A stretch of DNA of 64,000 bases from Halorubrum sp. F4 (GCF_027257195.1 NZ_JAPDFS010000003.1:175280-239279), one strand, 5' to 3'. Shown: positions 26,123 to 33,460, counted from the first letter of the stretch. The notes: generated by a model from the letters alone, not told the origin. Made by a program: numbers and translations.

Positions 26123-26140
26123 CGCACGCCGAAGCGGGAA

Positions 26141-26160
26141 TATATATTTCTATATAAGTA
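26141..26160 (+). promoter_or_regulatory. Very AT-rich promoter between the HAD gene and phoU
   Basis: TATATATTTCTATATAAGTA is the longest pure A/T-rich run in the region and offers two overlapping TATA boxes. A start about 25 bases later leaves a leader of roughly 160 bases before phoU at 26346. Confidence 0.6.
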
Positions 26161-26171
26161 TTCGATCGGAT

Positions 26172-26353
26172 ATGACGTCACGGGAGCACTCGGTCGGGGA
26201 ACGGACCGGCACGTAACCCACATAGCAGGGTACATGATCGTCGGTTCGGTACTCGACGACATGGTACCCGTACCCGATCGGAGCCGACGTGAGGACGGAT
26301 CGACCGACTCGAACGGATCGATCTACCCGAGCGGATCGACTCGAGATGAATAA
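26172..26353 (+). other. Long phoU leader with two short ORFs and an 18-bp repeat
   Basis: The leader holds a 14-codon frame, MTSREHSVGERTGT (26172-26216). A second frame of 39 codons (26234-26353) has a stop inside the phoU start region. Three imperfect 18-base units sharing CGGATCGA lie at 26295-26312, 26313-26330 and 26331-26348. None of the short frames resembles a known protein. The arrangement suggests translation-linked control, but this is inferred. Confidence 0.35.
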
Positions 26354-27359
26354 CGGAACGGACCCGTACGAACGGAAGGTCCAGCTCACCGGGGGGACGA
26401 CGTACACGATCTCGCTCCCGAAGGGGTGGGCGAACGATCGGTCGCTCGACACCGGCGACACCCTCAACCTGTATCCGAGGGGCGGCCGCCTGCTTCTCGC
26501 GCGACCGGAGACGGAGGAGCGTCGCCAAACGGTGTCGATATCCGCGGCTCGACACGATCCGGCGGGGATCGAGCGGCTCGTCGCCGCGGCGTACGTCGCC
26601 GGTGCCGACGTCGTTCGCGTGGAGGGCTCCCCGGAGCGTGCCGAGCGGGCGGCCGTCCGCGACGCGGTCGCCGGCCTCGTCGGGATCGAGATCGCCGAGG
26701 AGACGGCGGAGGCGGTGATCGCTCGGACGATGCTCGACGTCGCGGACCTGCCGCCGTCTCGGACGCTCGAGCGGATGGCGGACCGGACCCTGACGATGCA
26801 CGAGGAGGCCGTCGCGGCCGCGCTCGCGGGAGACGGCGAGGCCGGCGACCGCGTGCGCGAACAGGACGACGACGTCGACCGGCTGTTCGGCCTCCTCTCG
26901 CGGGAGTTCCAGCGTTCCATCGTCGAGATCCCCGCCGTCGCCGACGGGCTCACGCCGTTCGACCACTACGCCGTCGCCAGACAGCTGGAGCGGGTCGCCG
27001 ATCACGCCGAGAAGATCGCCGAGATCGCCGAGGCGATCGGGGAGCCGCCGGCGGATCCGGTCGCCGCGGACCTCGACCGGCTCGCGACCGACGCGCGGTC
27101 GGTCGTCGACCGGGCGTTCTCGGAGACCGTCGGGGACTGTGATCCGCGGACGCTCGGCACGATAGTCGCCGATACCGACGATCTCATCGCGGAGATCCGT
27201 CGGGTCGATCGGACCCTCTACGAGCGTGACCTCGCGGACGGATACGTGCTCGCGACGGTCCTCGACAGCATCACGCGCACGGCCGAGTACGGGATCAACG
27301 TCGCCGAGGTGGGGCTCCGTGCGACTCTCCGGAACGGTCCGGACGGAACGGTCGGGTGA
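26346..27359 (+). CDS. phoU: Phosphate uptake regulator, AbrB domain fused to PhoU
   Basis: The 337-residue protein begins with a SpoVT/AbrB-like DNA-binding fold (ERKVQLTGGTTYTISLPKGWANDRSLDTGDTLNLYPRGGRLLL, residues 7-50). Two PhoU-like helical halves follow, with RTLERMADRTLTMHEEAV, REQDDDVDRLFGLLSREFQ and HYAVARQLERVADHAEKIAEIAEAI. PhoU proteins restrain phosphate uptake through the transporter and its regulators. The AbrB head suggests direct binding to promoters. It follows the phn transporter and HAD gene, supporting a phosphorus-uptake role for the whole set. An in-frame GTG at 26289 is possible, but the repeat-derived extension looks non-coding. Confidence 0.92.
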   Translation: MNNGTDPYERKVQLTGGTTYTISLPKGWANDRSLDTGDTLNLYPRGGRLLLARPETEERRQTVSISAARHDPAGIERLVAAAYVAGADVVRVEGSPERAERAAVRDAVAGLVGIEIAEETAEAVIARTMLDVADLPPSRTLERMADRTLTMHEEAVAAALAGDGEAGDRVREQDDDVDRLFGLLSREFQRSIVEIPAVADGLTPFDHYAVARQLERVADHAEKIAEIAEAIGEPPADPVAADLDRLATDARSVVDRAFSETVGDCDPRTLGTIVADTDDLIAEIRRVDRTLYERDLADGYVLATVLDSITRTAEYGINVAEVGLRATLRNGPDGTVG

Positions 27360-27471
27360 GTCCGACGCCCGATCCGACTGAGTCGTCCGCTCGCTCGAAC
27401 GAACCGGCCGGCGGTGCATGTCAAGTATTCACACCGTCAGGGTTTTCATCCTTCGACGGGTACGGGAGAGT

Positions 27472-27840
27472 ATGAGCACCGAATCGGTTCAGGGAGGCGG
27501 CGACGACCCGGCGATCGAGGTGACGCCGGACGCCGCCACGGAGGCGCTCTCGCTTCTGGAGGGCGAAGAGCTCGACACCGACGAGGCGGGGCTCCGGCTG
27601 TTCGTCCAGCAGGGCGGCTGTGCGGGGCTCTCCTACGGGATGCGCTTCGACACCGAGCCGGAGTCGGACGACCTCGTCGTCGAACGGCACGGGCTGCGGG
27701 TGTTCGTCGATCCCGCGAGCCGGAACTACATCGGCGGGAGCAAACTCGATTACGAGAGCGGCCTTCAGGCCGCCGGCTTCCACGTGGAGAACCCGAACGT
27801 CGTCTCCGAGTGCGGCTGCGGCGAGTCGTTCCGGACGTGA
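27472..27840 (+). CDS. Iron-sulfur cluster assembly protein, IscA/HesB family
   Basis: A-type carrier proteins accept and pass on Fe-S clusters. The 122-residue protein has the three conserved cysteines: one in QGGCAGLSYGM and two in the C-terminal CGCGESF (SECGCGESF). VDPASRNYIGGSKLDY is the family block between them. The acidic first 25 residues are variable. The ATG at 27472 is preferred over one at 27418, which would extend past a TTTTC promoter-like stretch at about 27443. No suf or isc genes lie alongside, but NifU-type and ferredoxin genes occur 2-3 kb away. Confidence 0.95.
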   Translation: MSTESVQGGGDDPAIEVTPDAATEALSLLEGEELDTDEAGLRLFVQQGGCAGLSYGMRFDTEPESDDLVVERHGLRVFVDPASRNYIGGSKLDYESGLQAAGFHVENPNVVSECGCGESFRT

Positions 27841-27865
27841 CCTGCCGGCCGACCACGCGTCTCCC

Positions 27866-27876
27866 CGCTTAAGTCG
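27866..27876 (+). promoter_or_regulatory. TATA-like element for the gene at 27898
   Basis: CGCTTAAGTC lies about 22-31 bases before the ATG at 27898, as expected for a leaderless transcript. Confidence 0.5.
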
Positions 27877-27897
27877 CTTCGCCGAGTACCCTCCGGT

Positions 27898-28143
27898 ATG
27901 GAACTCGACGCCTCGACGACCGCGGACGGCGAACGGGTGTACATCGACCGAAAGCGCGCCGAACGCGGGGCGGAAGGACCCTTCTATCTCGTGTTCACGG
28001 ACGCGGACGCCGACGACCGATGGGGCTTCGCCTGCGGGAACTGCGACTCGCTCGATACCGCGATGGACACGATGGGACGGATCCAGTGTACCGACTGCGG
28101 CAACCTCCGGAAGCCCGACGAGTGGGACGCCGCCCACGAGTGA
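27898..28143 (+). CDS. Zinc-ribbon-like haloarchaeal protein (DUF5816 type)
   Basis: The 81-residue protein contains WGFACGNCDSL and IQCTDCGNLRKPDEW, two CxxC pairs that should bind one zinc ion. The N-terminal half is a short beta domain (GERVYIDRKRAERGAEGPFYLVFTD). It matches the haloarchaeal DUF5816 family as I recall it, of unknown function. It has its own promoter between the IscA-type gene and the next small gene. Confidence 0.8.
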   Translation: MELDASTTADGERVYIDRKRAERGAEGPFYLVFTDADADDRWGFACGNCDSLDTAMDTMGRIQCTDCGNLRKPDEWDAAHE

Positions 28144-28199
28144 ACGCGGGCGGGGCTCGGTCCGAGGGGAGCGCCGTCCGATCTCGAGAACCGTGAGAA

Positions 28200-28209
28200 A
28201 GTTTATCAC
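28200..28209 (+). promoter_or_regulatory. TATA-like element for the gene at 28234
   Basis: AGTTTATCAC lies about 25-34 bases before the ATG at 28234. Confidence 0.55.
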
Positions 28210-28233
28210 GGATCCCGATCAACGGTCGGATCG

Positions 28234-28572
28234 ATGGCCACTGCGAGCATCCCACCGACGACGGAGGCCAGAGACGTCTTTCGTGAGCTCGGATACAGCG
28301 TCTCCGAGGGCGGACGCGAGTTCGTCGCGGAGCGAAAGTGGCGACGCGTCCTCGTCACGGCGCTGTGTATGGAGGACGACGATCTGGATCCGTATCTCGC
28401 GGACGGTGGGGAGACGCCGCGACTCCGTTGTTTCGTCACGTGGCGGACGAACGCCGACGACCTCCAGCAACACCTCACGTCGCTGAAACCGCCCTACGAC
28501 TGGGCGGTGATCGGCGTCGACCGCGACGGCGACGACTTCTCCGTGATGGAGGGCGCGCCAGGAAGTCCCTGA
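28234..28572 (+). CDS. Conserved haloarchaeal protein (probably DUF7116)
   Basis: The 112-residue soluble protein has alternating strands and helices ([33 protein letters not shown]) and a C-terminal [20 protein letters not shown]. It resembles a haloarchaeal family that I recall as DUF7116. No catalytic motif was recognised. It lies between two other small conserved genes, each with its own TATA box, so it is probably transcribed alone. Confidence 0.7.
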   Translation: MATASIPPTTEARDVFRELGYSVSEGGREFVAERKWRRVLVTALCMEDDDLDPYLADGGETPRLRCFVTWRTNADDLQQHLTSLKPPYDWAVIGVDRDGDDFSVMEGAPGSP

Positions 28573-28610
28573 GCGACCCGCTCCGGGGGACCGACCCGAA
28601 GGCGCGGGCG

Positions 28611-28620
28611 GTTTTATAAC
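28611..28620 (+). promoter_or_regulatory. TATA box for dodecin
   Basis: GTTTTATAAC lies 23-32 bases before the ATG at 28643, a textbook haloarchaeal TATA box and spacing. Confidence 0.7.
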
Positions 28621-28642
28621 GGCGTGTGATCAATCACCACGT

Positions 28643-28843
28643 ATGGTGTTCAAGAAGATCACGCTGATCGGAACGAGCGAGGAGAGCTTCGACGCCGCCG
28701 CCGACGAGGCGATCGACCGGGCCGAGGACACCCTTGAGAACGTCTACTGGGCCGAGGTGAAGGAGTTCGGCGTGGAGATAAAGAACGCACCCGAACGGGA
28801 GTACCAGGCCGAAGTCGAGATCGCCTTCGAGCTGGAGGACTAA
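28643..28843 (+). CDS. Dodecin (flavin-storage protein)
   Basis: Dodecins are 65-70 residue proteins that form hollow dodecamers. In Halobacterium they bind riboflavin or lumichrome, protecting the cell from flavin photochemistry. This 66-residue protein has the full family pattern, [18 protein letters not shown] and [14 protein letters not shown], the latter with the flavin-stacking Trp. The TAA stop overlaps the stop of the converging PUA-domain gene by four bases. Confidence 0.96.
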   Translation: MVFKKITLIGTSEESFDAAADEAIDRAEDTLENVYWAEVKEFGVEIKNAPEREYQAEVEIAFELED

Positions 28844-29322
28844 GCCGAGAACTCGTACAGCTCGTCGCCGACGTGGTGGATCGAGGAGACGACCTTGCCG
28901 CCCTCGCCGAGCATGTCGTCTCCGTCGACGAGCGCGCGCCCGACCGCGAGCACCTTCCCGTGAGTCTCCTCGGCGATCACGACGAGGTCGTCCTCGCGGA
29001 TCGCGTCGTCCGCCTCGACGATACCCGGCCGCATCACGTCCGCGCCGTCGGAAACGAACGAGATCGCCCCCGCGTCGACGGTGACGACGCCCGTTTCCGG
29101 GTCGTAGTCGTTCGCCCCCCGGACGGTGAGGAACGGTTCGTCGTCGTCGACGTAGAAGACCGCCGGATCGCCGTCGACGAGCACTAACTCGTAGTCCGCG
29201 TCCACGAACTCGACGAGCTCGAACGTCTCGCCGTCGATGTCGACGCCGAGGTGATCGGCGACCGCCTCGCGGATCGCCGTGATCTCGTCGCTTCTGAGGT
29301 GGTGCCGGGATTTGACTCGCAT
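28840..29322 (-). CDS. PUA-domain RNA-binding protein
   Basis: The 160-residue protein has an N-terminal DUF1947-like domain ([21 protein letters not shown], residues 1-75). A C-terminal PUA domain follows ([54 protein letters not shown]). Archaeal PUA proteins of this size bind tRNA or rRNA and are linked to archaeosine synthesis or translation. Its exact target is unknown. The stop codon overlaps that of dodecin on the other strand, so the two transcripts converge without a gap. Confidence 0.88.
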   Translation of the reverse strand: MRVKSRHHLRSDEITAIREAVADHLGVDIDGETFELVEFVDADYELVLVDGDPAVFYVDDDEPFLTVRGANDYDPETGVVTVDAGAISFVSDGADVMRPGIVEADDAIREDDLVVIAEETHGKVLAVGRALVDGDDMLGEGGKVVSSIHHVGDELYEFSA

Positions 29323-29385
29323 GACCGCCCGATCGGTCGGCGCGCCGATAAAGGGCCCGTTCCCCGGCGGCTGACCGTCTCCCGA

Positions 29386-29451
29386 CGGCGACTCGCTCGG
29401 TTCGTGGCGGCGACCCGCCCGGTCCGTGGCGGCGACTCGCCCGGTCCGCGG
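29386..29451. repeat. 22-bp tandem repeat, three copies
   Basis: Units at 29386-29407, 29408-29429 and 29430-29451 each start CGGCGAC and end GG, with two to four differences between copies. They lie in the 223-base divergent gap between the PUA gene and the ferredoxin gene. The rest of the gap holds a GATAAAGGG stretch (promoter of the PUA gene) and a TATTAAACC stretch before the ferredoxin gene. Confidence 0.8.
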
Positions 29452-29513
29452 ACGCCGCGGGTCGCGGAACGGCGTCGGTGGGGCGAATTCCCGGAGCGTT
29501 GGCCCGATCAAAA

Positions 29514-29524
29514 CGGTATTAAAC
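29514..29524 (+). promoter_or_regulatory. TATA box for the ferredoxin gene
   Basis: GGTATTAAACC lies about 23-32 bases before the ATG at 29546, fitting a leaderless transcript and supporting that start. Confidence 0.6.
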
Positions 29525-29545
29525 CACCTCTCCATAGTCGTCGGT

Positions 29546-30124
29546 ATGCTTGACCCACTGCCGATCGCGCTCGCAGCGATCGCGACGCTGACGGTCGTTC
29601 TCGTCAGTACGGTGAAGGGGACGGGGTGGGAGCCCACCGAGGACATCTCCGACGAGATCGTCGAACGGCGCGCCAACTCGCTCCCGGAGACCGGCTTTCC
29701 CGAGCCCGGCAACCGCGCGATCGGTGCAGGCGGCGGTGGCGGCGCGATCCCGGCCGGCGGCGAGGGCGGTGAGGGTGAACTCGAGGAGGGCGGATCGGCG
29801 AGTTCCGGGCCCGGCGACATCCCCGAGGACGAAGTCGAGTACTTCGAGGTGGAGTTCGCGAAACAGGGCGAGACCGTCGAGCTCGCGAACGACGAGCCGA
29901 TCCTCGAGCAGGGAGAAGACCAGGGATGGGACCTCCCGTACGCCTGCCGCCAGGGACAGTGCGTCTCGTGTGCGGGGCGGATCGCCGACGGTCCCTCCGA
30001 GGACTTCGTCGAACACGACAACCAGCAGATGCTCGACGAGAACGAACTCGAGGACGGCTACACGCTCACCTGCGTCGCGTACCCCCGGGACTCCTTCACC
30101 ATCGAGACCGGCGAGGCCCCCTGA
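29546..30124 (+). CDS. Membrane-anchored 2Fe-2S ferredoxin
   Basis: The 192-residue protein starts with a membrane span ([20 protein letters not shown], residues 4-23). A Gly/Glu-rich linker with a run of glycines follows (about 60-90). The plant-type ferredoxin domain has cluster ligands in [12 protein letters not shown] (C-x4-C-x2-C) and a fourth cysteine in LTCVAYP. It should carry electrons at the inner face of the membrane. The soluble haloarchaeal ferredoxin lacks the anchor. The next gene is a membrane protein, and a NifU-type gene follows. Confidence 0.9.
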   Translation: MLDPLPIALAAIATLTVVLVSTVKGTGWEPTEDISDEIVERRANSLPETGFPEPGNRAIGAGGGGGAIPAGGEGGEGELEEGGSASSGPGDIPEDEVEYFEVEFAKQGETVELANDEPILEQGEDQGWDLPYACRQGQCVSCAGRIADGPSEDFVEHDNQQMLDENELEDGYTLTCVAYPRDSFTIETGEAP

Positions 30125-30185
30125 TCCGGTTCCGACGACGACCCGCTCGCGACACCCTTTTTCCCGTCTCCGTCGTACGTACTCC

Positions 30186-30572
30186 ATGTCACTGGCAGCC
30201 GTCGCCGGCGGGGCCCTTCTCGCGCTCGCGGCCGGGCTCGTCCACCGAGACGCGGCGCGGGTCGGGGTCGATTCGGGATCGCCGACGCTGTGGGCCGGAC
30301 TCGTGCTCCTCACCGGCGGGGTCGGGGCGATCACGGCGCTTCTCGTTCCCGACGCCCCGCTACCGGGCGTTCTCGTGGTGGTCGCCTTGGGGCCGCTCCT
30401 GTACGTGCTCGAGCGCGACGACTCGCTTCACGGCGATGACGACCCGGATCCGACGCGGCTTCCGAGCGCGACGCGGGACGCCTCCACGTCGTCCGACGAT
30501 GGGCGGGGACGGACGGGGACCGACGACGGACGGGACGAACCTGCCGGAACCGGCGACGGACGGGATCAGTGA
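30186..30572 (+). CDS. Membrane protein of unknown function
   Basis: The 128-residue protein has three hydrophobic spans (about residues 2-17, 31-54 and 58-74). A polar, Asp/Gly/Arg-rich tail of 50 residues contains a repeated [23 protein letters not shown] pattern. No family was recognised. It starts 61 bases after the ferredoxin gene on the same strand. Confidence 0.6.
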   Translation: MSLAAVAGGALLALAAGLVHRDAARVGVDSGSPTLWAGLVLLTGGVGAITALLVPDAPLPGVLVVVALGPLLYVLERDDSLHGDDDPDPTRLPSATRDASTSSDDGRGRTGTDDGRDEPAGTGDGRDQ

Positions 30573-30699
30573 GCGAGTCCACGCACGTCCGAGGGGCGGC
30601 CGACGGTCCCGCTTCATCGACGATGACGTAGTTCGTTTCGGCGCTGACAACGAGTCCCAAACCGCAACCTTCCAAAGGCTCGACCCCGAAGGGGAGGTA

Positions 30700-31026
30700 A
30701 TGAGCGACGAGAGCCTCGCGGAACGGATCGAGACGTGGATGGTCGGCCAGATGCCGATCATCCAGATGCACGGCGGCACGAGCGTCGTGCGCGAGGCCGA
30801 CCCGGAGACCGGCGAGGTCGTCGTCGAGCTGGGCGGCGGCTGTGCGGGCTGTGGCGTCTCGAACATCACCGCCGAGAACATCCGCCGCGACCTCATCACC
30901 GACTTCGAGGCGGTCACCGACGTCACGGTGCGGGTTCCGTCCTCCGGCGACCAGGGAGCCTCGACCGTCGAGGGCGGCCGCGGCGGGGAGCTCCGCCACG
31001 AGACGGACGCCTCGAACCACTTCTGA
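30700..31026 (+). CDS. NifU-like iron-sulfur scaffold protein
   Basis: The 108-residue protein is a stand-alone C-terminal NifU domain, which holds a transient Fe-S cluster and passes it on. The cluster-binding CxxC is in [13 protein letters not shown]. The last 25 residues are polar. A strong Shine-Dalgarno-like GGGGAGGT ends one base before the ATG, unusually close for a ribosome-binding site. Together with the IscA-type and ferredoxin genes nearby it marks a loose Fe-S cluster neighbourhood. Confidence 0.9.
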   Translation: MSDESLAERIETWMVGQMPIIQMHGGTSVVREADPETGEVVVELGGGCAGCGVSNITAENIRRDLITDFEAVTDVTVRVPSSGDQGASTVEGGRGGELRHETDASNHF

Positions 31027-31109
31027 ATCCCGCCCGCTCGCGCCGCGATCGACTGTCGCTCCCGACTTTCGTTACCTGAACGACGCCCGAGAAGGATACG
31101 TGAGGTCGG

Positions 31110-31550
31110 TCAGTCGTCCTCGAGCGCCTGTGCGATGCGCTGGAGCTGACGGGTCGCGTCACGGACCTCGTCGCGGAGCTGGCGGACCTCCCGGACGAGT
31201 TCCTCGTTGCCGGCGTCCTCGCTGCCGCCCTCGCCCGGTCGACCGCCGCCCATGCCCGGCGGGCCGCCCGCACCGCCCGGGCCGCCGCCACCGCCCATCA
31301 TGCCGGACATCATCTGTGCGAAGGGGTTACCGCCGCCACCGCCGCCCATGCCCGGCGGGCCGCCCGCGCCGCCCGGGCCGCCGCCCATCATCTCCTCGGG
31401 GTCGGGCCGCTCGCCCTCCTCGCGCTCCTTCTCTCGTCGCTCGCGGATCTCCTCGACGCGCTCGCGGAAGGACTTCTCCTCGTCGGATCCGTTCTCGCCC
31501 TCGTCGGCTCCCGCCGAGTCGTCCGTCTCCGATGTCTCGTCGTCGGTCAT
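31110..31550 (-). CDS. Gly/Met/Pro-rich protein with acidic head and C-terminal coiled coil
   Basis: The 146-residue protein has three parts. An acidic Ser/Glu/Asp head (1-28) is followed by a charged helix (FRERVEEIRERREKEREEGE). The centre has two copies of GGGPGGAGGPPGMGGG-like sequence around NPFAQMMSGMMGG (about 55-102). A C-terminal coiled coil reads ELVREVRQLRDEVRDATRQLQRIAQALEDD. No family was recognised. The centre looks like a flexible, methionine-bearing low-complexity segment and may be an assembly or phase-separating region (inference). It converges on the NifU-type gene and has no co-directional partner closer than the zinc-finger gene. Confidence 0.7.
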   Translation of the reverse strand: MTDDETSETDDSAGADEGENGSDEEKSFRERVEEIRERREKEREEGERPDPEEMMGGGPGGAGGPPGMGGGGGGNPFAQMMSGMMGGGGGPGGAGGPPGMGGGRPGEGGSEDAGNEELVREVRQLRDEVRDATRQLQRIAQALEDD

Positions 31551-31630
31551 ACGCCCGGATTCGGTAGCCCGTCCGAAAAGGGTTGTTGCTCCGGACTCGA
31601 CCGTGAGTTTATAAAAGGTCCGCGGTCGCC

Positions 31631-31786
31631 TCACGCTCGCACCGGCATCCGGCAGTTCGGACACTCGGTCGTCCCGGCGTCCCGCCCGACCGCCGGGACG
31701 TGGTCGCCGCAGTTCGGACACCGGACCCGTGTGCGCGCGTACTCGGTGCTCGACCGGACTCGGGACTCGTCCCCGTCGTCGCTCAT
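31631..31786 (-). CDS. Small CPxCG-type zinc-finger protein
   Basis: The 51-residue protein has C23-P-N-C26-G and C42-P-N-C45, two CPxC knuckles that should bind one zinc ion, after an acidic/Arg-rich start (MSDDGDESRVRSS). Haloarchaea encode many such small CPxCG proteins, and several affect motility, biofilm or stress responses. Its ATG lies in a gap of its own, and the stop is 81 bases before the start of the Gly-rich protein gene on the same strand. Because of its size it is easily missed. The 113 bases before it contain a TATATATAG-type AT run (about 31812-31830) as the likely promoter. Confidence 0.75.
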   Translation of the reverse strand: MSDDGDESRVRSSTEYARTRVRCPNCGDHVPAVGRDAGTTECPNCRMPVRA

Positions 31787-31807
31787 AGATGCGTGTCATT
31801 CACTCGC

Positions 31808-31830
31808 ACTGTATATAGATCGGCTATATA
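31808..31830 (-). promoter_or_regulatory. AT-rich promoter for the zinc-finger gene
   Basis: A run containing TATATAGATCGGCTATATATG precedes the ATG at 31786 on the minus strand by about 22-44 bases and holds two TATA boxes in an inverted arrangement. It is the only AT-rich stretch in the 113-base gap. Confidence 0.5.
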
Positions 31831-31899
31831 TGTCCTAATACACCGAATACGTCGGACGGATGCGAACGAGCAGCCGGCGGATCGCGGGGTCGTCCGCGT

Positions 31900-32874
31900 T
31901 CAGTCGTGACCGGAGACGCGGACCGGCTCGTACGGCTCCTCGAGCCACTCGACGTCCGAGTCGGAGAGGTCGACGTCGAGCGCCTCGACCGCGTCCTCGA
32001 GATGTTCGATGCTGGACGTGCCGACGATCGGCGCGTCGACCGTGTCCTTGTGGAACTGCCAGGCGAGCGCGATCTGCGCCATCTTGACGCCCTTCTCGTC
32101 GGCGAACTCCTCGACGCGTTCGTTGACCGCGGGGCCGTTCCCCTCGCGGTAGGGGTGTTCGTACATGTGCTCCTCCGTCCGGCCGCGAAGCGTCGCGTCG
32201 ATCTCCTCGTCGGGTCGGGTGAGGTAGCCGCGCGCGAGCGGGCTCCAGGGCATCACGCCGATCCCCTCCTTCTCACAGAGCGGGAGCATCTCGCGTTCCT
32301 CCTCGCGATAGACGAGGTTGTAGTGGTTCTGCATCGTGGCGAACCGGTCGAGCCCGAGCCGGTCGCTCGCGTACAGCGCCTCGGCGAACTCGTGGGCCCA
32401 CATCGACGACGCCCCGACGTAGCGGGCCTTCCCGCGACGGACCGCGTCGTCGAGGGCGGCGAGCGTCCCCTCGATCGGCGTCTCCGGGTCGAGCCGGTGG
32501 ATCTGATAGAGGTCGACCGTCTCCATCCCGAGCCGGTCGAGGCTGTGCTCCAACTCCTGTTCGACCGCCTTGCGCGAGAGCCCGCCGGAGTTCGGGTTCG
32601 ACTCGTCCATCCGGAAGTAGCCCTTCGTGGCGACGACCGTCTCCTCGCGGTGTCCCTCCAGCGCCTCCCCGAGGACCCGCTCGGACTCGCCGTTCGAGTA
32701 CATGTTGGCGGTGTCGAAGAAGTTGATCCCGAGCTCGAGCGCGCGCTCGACGAGCTCCTTACCCTCCTCCTCGCCGAGCACCCACTCGCGCCAGTCGGGG
32801 TCGCCGAAGCTCATACAGCCGAGACAGATCTTCGAGACGGTCATGCCCGTGTTCCCGAGCGTCGTGTACTCCAT
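31900..32874 (-). CDS. Aldo/keto reductase
   Basis: The 324-residue NADPH-dependent oxidoreductase has the TIM-barrel pattern. It shows GNTGMTVSKICLGCMSFGDP, FFDTANMYSNGESERVLGEAL (catalytic Asp and Tyr), VVATKGYFRM (catalytic Lys), DLYQIHRLDPETP (catalytic His), and APIVGTSSIEHLEDAVEAL for NADPH binding. It is closest to the YajO/potassium-channel-beta-like group, but the physiological substrate is unknown. It is read from its own start, with tandem-duplicated DNA upstream. Confidence 0.93.
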   Translation of the reverse strand: MEYTTLGNTGMTVSKICLGCMSFGDPDWREWVLGEEEGKELVERALELGINFFDTANMYSNGESERVLGEALEGHREETVVATKGYFRMDESNPNSGGLSRKAVEQELEHSLDRLGMETVDLYQIHRLDPETPIEGTLAALDDAVRRGKARYVGASSMWAHEFAEALYASDRLGLDRFATMQNHYNLVYREEEREMLPLCEKEGIGVMPWSPLARGYLTRPDEEIDATLRGRTEEHMYEHPYREGNGPAVNERVEEFADEKGVKMAQIALAWQFHKDTVDAPIVGTSSIEHLEDAVEALDVDLSDSDVEWLEEPYEPVRVSGHD

Positions 32875-32906
32875 GGAACGGCCGTGGGCGGCCGCGAGCA
32901 AAAGTC

Positions 32907-32954
32907 TTCGTGGGCGGATCGTCGCCGGCGTTCGTGGGCGGATCGTCGTCAGGC
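32907..32954. repeat. 24-bp tandem repeat, two copies
   Basis: Units at 32907-32930 and 32931-32954 share the first 18 bases (TTCGTGGGCGGATCGTCG) and differ in the last six. They lie between the aldo/keto reductase start and the stop of the next small gene. Confidence 0.75.
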
Positions 32955-32966
32955 GCCTCCGCCGCG

Positions 32967-33164
32967 CTACTCGTTCCGGAACGACGCGGTGTACACGAGG
33001 AACGCGCCGGTGAGGATGACGAACGCGAGGAACGTCACGAGCGCGAGGACGTTCGCGACGGGCGCGAGCGGGTCGAGGAAGGGTTGGCCGGTCGAGTCGA
33101 GCACGAGGACGGCCAGGAGGGCGGCGATCAGCCCGAGGAGCCAGTTGGTCAGGATCTCGTCCAT
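32967..33164 (-). CDS. Small two-span membrane protein
   Basis: The 65-residue protein has two hydrophobic spans (LLGLIAALLAVLVLDS, about residues 9-24, and NVLALVTFLAFVILTGAFLVYTA, about 38-60), with a short polar loop. No family was recognised. It is the first of three consecutive short minus-strand membrane protein genes (to 33741), each separately promoted as far as the spacing shows. Confidence 0.6.
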   Translation of the reverse strand: MDEILTNWLLGLIAALLAVLVLDSTGQPFLDPLAPVANVLALVTFLAFVILTGAFLVYTASFRNE

Positions 33165-33214
33165 ACTTCCCCCTCGTCGAGCCCACTCAAAAAGGCGGGT
33201 GTTCCCTCCCGGAG

Positions 33215-33460
33215 CTACGTCCCGCCGACGAGCGCGCGGATCCGGGGAATCACCTGCTCGTAACCGAGGCCGACGACGCCGACGTACAGCGCGACGAGCC
33301 CCATCGCGACCGCCCAGAGCCCGACTGCGAAGTCACCGCCTGCGAGGCCGGCGACGCCGACGCGTTCGAGTTCGACGCCGATGAGCGACGCCAGGCCCGA
33401 CCCGACGACGAGCGCGAGGAGTTCGACCAGTTCGACCGCGAACTCGGGTATCCGTGCCAT
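33215..33460 (-). CDS. Small membrane protein
   Basis: The 81-residue protein has two or three hydrophobic spans (VELVELLALVVGSGLASLIGVEL and FAVGLWAVAMGLVALYVGVVGLGYEQ) and ends PRIRALVGGT. The ATG at 33460 is chosen over an in-frame upstream start at 33565 because the latter adds an Arg-rich non-conserved stretch. Function unknown. Confidence 0.6.
   Translation of the reverse strand: MARIPEFAVELVELLALVVGSGLASLIGVELERVGVAGLAGGDFAVGLWAVAMGLVALYVGVVGLGYEQVIPRIRALVGGT

Noticed and set aside
26234..26353. 39-codon frame as a stand-alone gene before phoU
   Set aside because: No family, promoter spacing or codon bias supports it as a gene of its own. It is kept only as part of the leader description.
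29386..29451. Three-copy 22-bp repeat as a CRISPR array
   Set aside because: The units are directly adjacent without spacers, unlike repeats separated by unique spacers.
31110..31799. Longer Gly-rich protein frame reaching to 31799
   Set aside because: The upstream part overlaps the zinc-finger gene in another frame and is Arg/Pro-rich shadow sequence. The ATG at 31550 begins the acidic head.
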